DNA of 64,000 nucleotides. Origin: Blastocatellia bacterium AA13 (GTDB taxonomy: Bacteria; Acidobacteriota; Blastocatellia; UBA7656). Shown piece by piece: positions 34,359 to 46,333 of the stretch. Every line of letters begins with the position of its first letter. Positions within the stretch are counted from its first letter, which is position 1. The stretch is taken from positions 62,001 to 126,000 of the forward strand of contig QHVH01000003.1 of NCBI GenBank assembly GCA_003222245.1. The letters are read 5' to 3'. Under the pieces are notes generated by a model that worked only from the letters and a program-made list of their open reading frames with translations, did no database searches and had not been told where the DNA came from. A program made the translations under genes and the position numbers.

Positions 34359-37300
34359 ATGGCGCTTGAACAAAATGAAGAGGAGTCGATAAGAAAGTAT
34401 TTGCTCGGCGATTTCTCCGAAGACGAAGTGCAAAACATCGAAGAACGCATAATGTCCGACAACTCTTTTGCCGAGCAGGTGCTTCTTGTCGAAGATTCTC
34501 TTGTGGAGGATTACGTCGATGGCCGGCTTGAAAGCAGAGAATGTCGGAAATTAGAGGTGCTGTTACTTTCGACGCCGCAGGGAAGCGAGGATCTGCGGCT
34601 AACAAGCGCGCTACGAGAATACGCTCGACGATCGACGCCCCCGGCAGTCGGTGACATAGAGAGCGGCGGCCGTTCGACCTCTCCTGGTTTCGCCCAAGCA
34701 CGATTGTGGCTCACTGCGGCGGCGTTATTGTTGATTGGTTGCGGAATCGCACTATGGCGTGCGCTCCCCCGTCAATCCAACATAGATAAGGGGCTAGCGG
34801 CTCTGGCGAGCGCGTTTGAAAAACGACCGATTAGCGTAAGAATCACTGCTCTGGGCTACTTACCAAGACCGGATACTCGCGGTGATGACCGAACTATACC
34901 GAATCAGCGCAGGCTGGAGCAGGCTCGCGGACTTCTCGCAACCGAGGCCGCTGATCGCCCGGACGTTAAGTCCCTTCGTGCGTTGGGCTCCTTATATCTC
35001 ATGGAGAGGAGAGTTGATGATGCGATCAAGCAACTTGACGAGGCCCAAAAACTCGCCCCCGATGATGCCCAATTGTGTAATGATCTTGGTGCGGCCTATC
35101 TAGAGAAGGCCAATGAGTTACAGAAAGAAAGTTCAAGCAAGGGAGCTGAAGAGCTGTCGAGCGCCCTTGAATTCATCGATCGGGCCCTCAAGGTGGACCC
35201 CGCATCGCCTCCGGCTCGCTTCAATAGAGCGCTGCTTCACGAGTCAATGAAGCTGACCGTAAAGGCGAAGGAGGATTGGCAGGACTTTCTGAATATAGAC
35301 TCCGTGTCCGGCTGGGCCGACGAGGCGCGGGAGCACCTGAAGGCTCTGCAGGACTCCGGCTCAAAACGCCCGACTGAACAGGACCTTATTGATCATTTTC
35401 TTGCCTCGCATGAGCGTGGCGATGCCGAGGCTTCGTGGTGGGCCCTGAATCACAGCCGCTTCGGAGACGGAAATAGAATCGTTCAGAATTTGGCCGCCGC
35501 ATATCTTGATTTGAAGACAGCCGGAAAGGAAACCGAATCACAGCACAGGATCGACTGCCTGTCATATGCGGGACAGCTTGAGAAGGACCGCGGCGGCGAT
35601 CAGTTCACCGCATCGCTGGTTCGAGTTTATGGCAATGCAACCGCAGACGCTCTGGCTCTGCTGAGCCGTGCGAATAAGTTACTAGAGCGGGCGAACGCGA
35701 GCTATCGGCAGGCCCGAGGGGGCGAAGCTATCAGCCTATATATACGAGCCAGAGAATTGTTCGTAAAGGCTGGCGACGACGGTGAGGCCCAATATGTGAG
35801 TTATCGGCTAGGTCATTGTTATTTGAATCGATCGAAGCCGAAGGACAGCCTCCTGATTTTTGAACAGCTTGCGGGGAGTTGTGACCGAGCTGGTTACCGC
35901 TGGCTGCGCGCGCAGGCATTCTACGCCATGGCAATCGCGCAGTTGAGCCTGAATAATCATCAGCAGGCCCTGGTCGATACCGGTAAATTTCTCGATCTGT
36001 CGCAGCAGATTCAGGATCAGACGGGTTGCGTTAAAGCCTGGGAGCAATTTGCTCAAGAATATCTTATTCTGAACAATTTCAAGATGTCCCTGGCGCTTCA
36101 TCAGCAGAGCCTGGCCAACTTGGATGACTGCGCACCTGAGCCGATGCTGAAATGGCGCACCTATTTCTATATTGCGCTTCCGCTACACGAGCTTGGATTC
36201 AATAGAGCTGCGGCTGAATACGAAGAAGAGGCTCTGCATCTGGCGTGGGAAACAAAAAGAAAGGACGCAATTTGCAGAACCTACGTCAACCTTGGCCTAA
36301 TGATGGGTGCAAATGGCGAACAGGAACAGGCGCTAGAAAATGTTGCAAAGGCCGTCGACGTAGCACAGTCAATTTCCGGCAGCGACGAGCGACTACAGAA
36401 CTCGGCCTATGCGTCCTTACAAGCAGGACATCTCTACAGACAGGCATCTGACTTTCAACACGCGATGGTCAGCTACGGGCGGGCGTCGAAATTGTATGAC
36501 CGTCCTGATTACCGTGCTTTCGAGTATGCTGCGCTAAAGGGAAAGATCGCTTCATGCGTTGCCATAGGCGGCTGTCCTTCGATCGAGAAAGACATCGAGC
36601 GAGCGATGGCTCTATCCGAAAGGTATCGCGCGAGAATAACTGAGGAAAGAAATCGAGATCGCTTCTTCGACCTTGAGCAGGATCTATACGACATTGCCGT
36701 CGACTTTCAATTCTCAACAGCAAGCAATTGGGAGAGAGCATTCGATTATTTCGAGCGAAGTCGCAGCCGCTCTATGTGTGACGCAGCCCGGAATGGGGTT
36801 GAGCGATACGGTATCGAAGGCGCCAGGTTCGCGGCGACCTATCGTCCGCTGAGACTTGCTCTGCTAAAGCCGCAATTGCCGCGGGGAGTTCAGATCATCG
36901 AGTATGCGGCGCTTAAGAACCGCCTAATAGCATGGGTTGTAAGCCGGGACAAGAGCCTTCAGGCGTATAGCAGCGATCTCGGAGCCGCGGAGCTATCCAA
37001 GACTGCAACCGAGTACATCAACCTCATCAGCCATGAATCCACTTCGGGTCAGGAGCAAGCCGCAAAAATCGGAAGTTTTCTCTACCAGGCGCTCATAGGC
37101 AAAGTCGAGCCGGCGTTGGATCGCGACTCCGTTCTGTGTATCGTGCCTGATCGGGCGCTCAATTACGTTCCCTTTGCGGCGCTGATCGCTCCATCTGGCG
37201 AGTACCTGATTCAAAAGCATGCGCTAATGTATTCACCGAGCGCCAATATGTTCGTTATAAGCACAAACGCGGCAAGACTCAAGGAAGGCCCGAAGAGTGA

Positions 37301-37952
37301 AACGGTTTTGAGCATCGGGAACCCGGCTTTCAATCGAGCTGCCTTTAAGCCCTTTGAATATCTCGCGTCAACAGGAATCGAGGCACAAAGGGTGGCGGCA
37401 TGCTATCAAAGGCGGCTCTGCCTCCGTGAAGGTGAGGCAAGTAAGGCAAAATTGGCCAGTTTGATCGGTAAAGTAGAAGTGGTGAATCTCGCGACGCATG
37501 CGATTGACGGCAAAGATTCAGCAGACTCCAAATTGCTGCTAGCAGGACAAGCCGGGGATGATGCCGAGTCGACCGCTCTGCATGCTTACGAGGTTTCCAG
37601 TCTCAATCTGAGACGAATCCGCCTGGTTTCGCTGTCCGCTTGCGGTACCGCGGGCGAACTGTCCGAAGGAGAACACTACAGCAGAGATGGAATAGTTAGC
37701 CTATCGCACTCGTTTCTCGCTGCCAGAACTCCACTCGTTATTGCTAGCCTCTGGGCAGTCAACTCTAACTCCACGACTGATCTGATGGTGAGCTTTCATA
37801 AGCTGCGTACCGGACGCAGCGTGAAAGGTCCGCGAACAATAGAAGCGTTCAGGCGGGCTCAACTCGAAATGCTCACTGGGCCTGACGAGCGATTCCGCGC
37901 GCCCTATTATTGGGCGCCGTTTATTCTGAGCGGAGGCTACGCGTCCTTCTAG
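34359..37952 (+). CDS. Membrane-anchored anti-sigma-like/TPR/CHAT (caspase-like) protease
   Basis: The 1197-residue protein has four parts. Residues 1-90 resemble the cytoplasmic anti-sigma segment of acidobacterial ECF partners (IRKYLLGDFSEDEV and LVEDYVDGRLESRE). Residues 115-134 form one transmembrane helix (LTAAALLLIGCGIALW). Residues 200-800 are TPR repeats. Residues 850-1197 are a CHAT domain with the dyad His1047 (NLATHAIDG) and Cys1095 (LSACGTAGE). CHAT peptidases are caspase relatives that cut partner proteins when a sensor domain is triggered. ATG 34359 follows the sigma stop by 25 nt; GAGGTG is upstream. The topology would put the TPR-CHAT part outside the cytoplasm if the N terminus binds sigma inside, which is puzzling. 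Confidence 0.88.
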   Translation: MALEQNEEESIRKYLLGDFSEDEVQNIEERIMSDNSFAEQVLLVEDSLVEDYVDGRLESRECRKLEVLLLSTPQGSEDLRLTSALREYARRSTPPAVGDIESGGRSTSPGFAQARLWLTAAALLLIGCGIALWRALPRQSNIDKGLAALASAFEKRPISVRITALGYLPRPDTRGDDRTIPNQRRLEQARGLLATEAADRPDVKSLRALGSLYLMERRVDDAIKQLDEAQKLAPDDAQLCNDLGAAYLEKANELQKESSSKGAEELSSALEFIDRALKVDPASPPARFNRALLHESMKLTVKAKEDWQDFLNIDSVSGWADEAREHLKALQDSGSKRPTEQDLIDHFLASHERGDAEASWWALNHSRFGDGNRIVQNLAAAYLDLKTAGKETESQHRIDCLSYAGQLEKDRGGDQFTASLVRVYGNATADALALLSRANKLLERANASYRQARGGEAISLYIRARELFVKAGDDGEAQYVSYRLGHCYLNRSKPKDSLLIFEQLAGSCDRAGYRWLRAQAFYAMAIAQLSLNNHQQALVDTGKFLDLSQQIQDQTGCVKAWEQFAQEYLILNNFKMSLALHQQSLANLDDCAPEPMLKWRTYFYIALPLHELGFNRAAAEYEEEALHLAWETKRKDAICRTYVNLGLMMGANGEQEQALENVAKAVDVAQSISGSDERLQNSAYASLQAGHLYRQASDFQHAMVSYGRASKLYDRPDYRAFEYAALKGKIASCVAIGGCPSIEKDIERAMALSERYRARITEERNRDRFFDLEQDLYDIAVDFQFSTASNWERAFDYFERSRSRSMCDAARNGVERYGIEGARFAATYRPLRLALLKPQLPRGVQIIEYAALKNRLIAWVVSRDKSLQAYSSDLGAAELSKTATEYINLISHESTSGQEQAAKIGSFLYQALIGKVEPALDRDSVLCIVPDRALNYVPFAALIAPSGEYLIQKHALMYSPSANMFVISTNAARLKEGPKSETVLSIGNPAFNRAAFKPFEYLASTGIEAQRVAACYQRRLCLREGEASKAKLASLIGKVEVVNLATHAIDGKDSADSKLLLAGQAGDDAESTALHAYEVSSLNLRRIRLVSLSACGTAGELSEGEHYSRDGIVSLSHSFLAARTPLVIASLWAVNSNSTTDLMVSFHKLRTGRSVKGPRTIEAFRRAQLEMLTGPDERFRAPYYWAPFILSGGYASF

Positions 37953-38211
37953 CGCCGACATTGCTCGACTTATAGGCCAGCATCGAAGCATCGGCTCAAT
38001 CTCACGAGTCTCCTGAGCGAGTGTTGGGCTCGGAAACTGACCGCTCTTTACGACTGAATTCAGATTCCACAAGTCAGCGGTAGTTACGATTTGCCTGGAT
38101 TCTCCATTAGTAGAATGGAAGCCCCACAGGATGCGAAGGCTGCGCTGGTTTTCAGTGCGCCGCATGCGCTGTGAGAACTATCTCGAAGAGCTAACGAAAG
38201 GAGAAACAAAG

Positions 38212-39117
38212 ATGAAGTTTCCAAGCGATACTCCGGCAATACGGATTGGTTTTGCTGGGATAATGGTGGTTTCGGCGAGTGAAAAGCCCTCACTCTGTCA
38301 GGTTGGGATACTCAAGGACGCACCTGGGCACATACTCAAGGTTGAAATTTCCAAGGTCAGCGGCGCCACGGGCGAGAAGCAAATCGTTGCGACTTTCACT
38401 GATGACAATCTCACGGATCGGTTCTCCCTGAAAGTCAATAACGGCGGTAAGGGCATAAGCCTCTTCAACGGCGATGACGAATTTTCGCGGTCTTCAGATC
38501 AGGGTCATCCAATGGATTTCCGATGGGTGCTGGACTTCGAGCGGGATGTTTACGGCGAGAGCGTCAGCATTAACAAAGGCGGCTTTCGATCGATATTTGA
38601 GTTGAACGAAGGTCTATTCTTCACTATCAGAAGGAGCGACGACAAACTCGAGAAAAGAAGGATCCTCTCTTCAGCCCAAAATGAGGCGCATAATATGCAC
38701 AATCCGGAGACGCACCAGCATGGGAACGGATCTGAGCGCCTTGCAAAACCCCAGACCCTGGGCCGCGTGGCAACGGCTATAGGCGTCAATGTCTTTTTTG
38801 ACCGACCAGAGAGTGAGGCAATTTTCAGAAACGGGGAATACACGTCAGTGCTCAAGCCTGAAGAGGACATCGTTCACGAAATAGCAATATCACAAAGCCG
38901 CCAGGATGCGGCCGCGATACAGGCACTGCCGAACCACTCTGTATTGTACGATCAGGTGATCAGAGGCAGTGGAGGGCCCAAAGACAGAATAAGGCTCGAG
39001 CCGGTGGACCCCGTTCAACCTCCGACGCCAATACCTCCGAGAGGCACGGATGTCGTCGCCGGCGACACGCACGGAGTATGTCTTACTCCGGGAGTGGGCG
39101 GCACACCCGTCGGTTAG
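38212..39117 (+). CDS. Unknown protein of the CHAT cluster with Pro/Gly-rich tail
   Basis: I do not recognise a family. The 301-residue protein starts at ATG 38212 with AAAGGAG 8 nt upstream. Residues 1-160 look beta-rich (LKVEISKVSG, FSLKVNNGG, RWVLDFERDVYGE). A His-rich linker (HNMHNPETHQHGNG) follows, then a mixed region and a C-terminal tail of about 35 residues rich in Pro and Gly (PVQPPTPIPPRGTD, then HGVCLTPGVGGTPVG). There is no signal peptide. Position between the CHAT gene and the subtilase gene suggests it is a substrate or effector of one of them; that is inference. Confidence 0.75.
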   Translation: MKFPSDTPAIRIGFAGIMVVSASEKPSLCQVGILKDAPGHILKVEISKVSGATGEKQIVATFTDDNLTDRFSLKVNNGGKGISLFNGDDEFSRSSDQGHPMDFRWVLDFERDVYGESVSINKGGFRSIFELNEGLFFTIRRSDDKLEKRRILSSAQNEAHNMHNPETHQHGNGSERLAKPQTLGRVATAIGVNVFFDRPESEAIFRNGEYTSVLKPEEDIVHEIAISQSRQDAAAIQALPNHSVLYDQVIRGSGGPKDRIRLEPVDPVQPPTPIPPRGTDVVAGDTHGVCLTPGVGGTPVG

Positions 39118-39189
39118 AGCTACGGTGCTATCGTCGAGATTGGCGCGGCGGCAATTTCAAAAGTAATTGATTTTAATAGGAGAATCACG

Positions 39190-40485
39190 ATGACGAAAGA
39201 CACCACCGGCGACTCACACAGCAAGTTCAGGTTTGAACAGGACAATCAATCATTGCCCGCCGCTGACAGCTTCCGCGGTCGCCCGATCGTCCCCGTCGAG
39301 TGGCAAGGCAGACAGGTAGAAACTGTGACAGGTCTGTTTTCGGTTAAGGTGCGGGACGAGACGGGTTTTGCGGAATGGCTTCTGGGCGAGGCACTCGGAA
39401 TTGGCGGGAAGGTATACCAAACCATTGACAGGCTTGGAATACAGATACTTGAGCTCGATCCGGGATGGGCATTCGACTGGATGAGCCGATCGGTTGACAG
39501 CGTCCTTTCACCTTTTCATTGGATTGAACCTGTCATGGTCGATCGGATAAGCGAAGCCGTCAAAGATCCGGAGCTGCCGCGCCAGAGTCGCCAATTTGAG
39601 TTAATAAATGCGGATGACCTGGATCTCACGAGCGCGCCACATGAAGGCGTCGTGCTTGCGATACTTGACACGGGAATACCTATGGTGCACGGAGCGCTTT
39701 CGCATGAGGATCTTGATGACCCGCTAAGGTTCTTCACAGGTGACGGCGCGCCTCCAGTGGACCAAAATGGTCACGGCACGCACGTTACAGGAATCGCAGC
39801 CGCTACAAGCAACAATGGAGTCGGAATCGCAGGGCTTTGGCCAGGCGCGGTTTTTGTAGTCAAGGCATTTGATGCAGCAGGCGTTGGAACGGACCACACA
39901 TTCAAAGAGGGGGTGCTCGCCGCGATTGACTTTGCCAAAGAGCGCGGGGCCAGGCTCGTAATTAACTACAGTGGCGGCGGTCCCCCTTCGAAGGTCAAGG
40001 AAGAAGCTATTCAGGCGGCAAGCGCCTATCAAAAGGGCGCGCTTATTGTTGCCGCGGCCGGGGGGCCGGATGTCGCGATTGATTCCGGAGCAGGCGGAGC
40101 GGCGAGTGGTGTTGAATGGCCGGCAGCCTATTCGGTCAGATTCAATAATGTGGCTGCCGTGGCGGCGCTCGATGCCGTGGGCGGGCACTATTCATTCTCT
40201 CCCCGCGGGCCGGAATTAACTGTTTCTGCGCCCGGAAATGGGGTCTATTCAACCTTGCCCGGCTATTCGGTCGCATCGAACGACGGCAGCCTGAAATACG
40301 GAGAAAGGGATGGCACCTCCATGGCCTGCGCGTTTGTTTCGGGCCTCGCTGCGCTGGTGTGGGCTAAGCATCCCGCATTCTCCTCCGATCGGGTGCGTCA
40401 CCACATCGTATCAACTGCTCAACCGAAAGCCCGCCCGGCGGAATTTGGCAGTGGAATCATTGATGTAAGAAAGGCCTTGGCCTAA
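39190..40485 (+). CDS. Cytoplasmic subtilisin-like protease (S8) with altered oxyanion hole
   Basis: The 431-residue S8 protein has the triad Asp160 (ILDTGIP), His195 (NGHGTHVTG) and Ser377 (DGTSMACAFVSG). The position of the oxyanion-hole Asn (AAAGN in subtilisins) is Gly292 in VAAAGGPD. Residues 1-145 form an unusual N-terminal domain and no signal peptide is present, so it should be cytoplasmic. Spacing from the upstream gene is 72 nt with AGGAGA before ATG 39190. It may be activated by the CHAT protein, cut the unknown neighbour, or be a pseudoprotease binding peptides. It ends 3 nt before a ligA fragment. Confidence 0.88.
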   Translation: MTKDTTGDSHSKFRFEQDNQSLPAADSFRGRPIVPVEWQGRQVETVTGLFSVKVRDETGFAEWLLGEALGIGGKVYQTIDRLGIQILELDPGWAFDWMSRSVDSVLSPFHWIEPVMVDRISEAVKDPELPRQSRQFELINADDLDLTSAPHEGVVLAILDTGIPMVHGALSHEDLDDPLRFFTGDGAPPVDQNGHGTHVTGIAAATSNNGVGIAGLWPGAVFVVKAFDAAGVGTDHTFKEGVLAAIDFAKERGARLVINYSGGGPPSKVKEEAIQAASAYQKGALIVAAAGGPDVAIDSGAGGAASGVEWPAAYSVRFNNVAAVAALDAVGGHYSFSPRGPELTVSAPGNGVYSTLPGYSVASNDGSLKYGERDGTSMACAFVSGLAALVWAKHPAFSSDRVRHHIVSTAQPKARPAEFGSGIIDVRKALA

Positions 40486-40487
40486 TT

Positions 40488-40649
40488 AGCATATCCGCTA
40501 TCTACGAAGGCGGATTGATTAAGGGAGTCAACTCGAGCCCGTGCTGCTGGCCGGCACGACCGTCTCTCTCGCGTCGCTGATCAGATCAAGCGGCTCGGAG
40601 TCAGGATCGGCGATTACGTGCTGATCGAGAAGAGCGGCAAGATCATTGG
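40488..40649 (+). pseudogene. Shredded fragment of ligA (NAD-dependent DNA ligase)
   Basis: Two pieces resembling intact ligA are fused. 40488-40530 matches ligA around 44422-44468 ([11 protein letters not shown] region). 40531-40649 matches ligA around 45163-45289 ([16 protein letters not shown] and [14 protein letters not shown] region). The second piece has a 10-nt deletion that shifts the frame. The roughly 700 bp between the two ligA segments is absent. Orientation is the same as that of intact ligA, 3.4 kb downstream. The remaining 258 nt to 40907 show nothing recognisable. Confidence 0.85.
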
Positions 40650-40907
40650 TAAAGGCCCTGAAGTGACTAATCAATCCTTCGATTGTCGGAGACACAGAAA
40701 CCGGTGCAGTGGGCCGCGCCTACTGCTGTTTCGGGAAAATTTTTATTCGTTCTGTGACGTTTCGCTCTCTTTTGCCATAGCAGAGTGAAGGGGTAACGCA
40801 TACCCTCGAGCCAGGCAGCCAATTCAATGCCTGATCTCTGGAAGGGTGAGGCTCCCACTTCTGATCAAACGTGAGACCTGTCATCTCCGTGAAGAAAGGC
40901 GGCAACA

Positions 40908-41546
40908 ATGACCGATCAATTGATTTCCTTTACCTCCCTTGCCGAGGCGCCTACTCACTATGCACGAGAACCCGTGGCTTCCTATGGCACTCGTGGCCTT
41001 CCACATACCTTCCGCTGCACGTCGGAATTCCTGACCAAACTCGAGACCTGCTTTGCCGAGCTCTGGTCGGTCGCGCCCCTTGGCCGGGCGGAGGTCGTGA
41101 CGTCCGCGGGAGCCTTTGTCGAAAAGCCGGGCTTCCACGGCCTCGGCCGCGCGTTCGATCTGGACGCCATCTTCTGGTCTGAGCGGGATTTCGTAACGCT
41201 CAGGTTCCTCGAGGATACGAGGTTTTATCTCGGCATTGAAGCAATCCTGAGAAAGCACTTCGGAACGGTCTTGAACTTTCTTTATAACTCCGATCACCAC
41301 GATCATTTACACTGCGACGACAGCACCGATGTAGGGTTTGTCAGAACCTCGCGCTCGCGCGTGCTGTTCGTGCAGGCTGCTGTCACTCACGTGCTCAACA
41401 TCCCGGTCGACATCGATGGTCAATTCGGGCCTCAGACTGACCGCGGAATCATTGAAGCACTGGAGCAGCTCGAAATAACCGGGGATATTTTGGAGACCTC
41501 AGTATGGCTCGAATTTCTCTCAAGGCTTTCCGCGGCTGCTTTGTGA
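40908..41546 (+). CDS. M15/extensin-like (LAS-fold) metallopeptidase with peptidoglycan-binding tail
   Basis: The 212-residue protein has the LAS zinc pattern HGLGRAFDLDAIFW (about 82-95) and DHHDHLHCD (about 131-139), as in extensin-like C-terminal and VanY-type enzymes that cut peptidoglycan peptides. The C-terminal 60 residues (VQAAVTHVLNIPVDIDGQFG, then PQTDRGII) match the peptidoglycan-binding-1 fold. There is no signal peptide. ATG 40908 has GGCGG about 6 nt upstream. Located after the subtilase, it is probably a wall-directed effector of the cluster; how it would reach the wall is not evident. Confidence 0.82.
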   Translation: MTDQLISFTSLAEAPTHYAREPVASYGTRGLPHTFRCTSEFLTKLETCFAELWSVAPLGRAEVVTSAGAFVEKPGFHGLGRAFDLDAIFWSERDFVTLRFLEDTRFYLGIEAILRKHFGTVLNFLYNSDHHDHLHCDDSTDVGFVRTSRSRVLFVQAAVTHVLNIPVDIDGQFGPQTDRGIIEALEQLEITGDILETSVWLEFLSRLSAAAL

Positions 41547-41660
41547 CTCTTACCCGAGCGATACTTGTTCGTGAATTGAGTCAATAAATGCTCGAAACCG
41601 CGCCGGCTGCGTCGTCCACTCGCGCGGGTTCCATGCCATCAGATCTATGGACCGGCGCGC

Positions 41661-41696
41661 GTTCCAATTGTCATACGGGTTCCGATTGTCATACGG
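41661..41696 (+). repeat. Two tandem 18-bp repeats upstream of the secreted-protein gene
   Basis: GTTCCAATTGTCATACGG at 41661-41678 is followed immediately by a copy with one change (A to G) at 41679-41696. The repeats lie 75 nt before the start codon of the secreted protein and could be regulator sites. Confidence 0.7.
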
Positions 41697-41770
41697 CCTC
41701 CGAGGAAACCCGAATCGGCTGACATGTTGTACGGCGCATCTGGAACATTACGAAAAAAAGGAGACTCACC

Positions 41771-46221
<4,451 letters not shown>

Positions 46222-46333
46222 TTTGCGGGAAACAACGAAACGGCGGAACAGACCGCCCTTCACATCGGAAGGTTACCCGGAGCAGTTCTTTCCGTGAAGC
46301 GACTAGCGAGCCTTCTCGACTAATAACTCGCGA

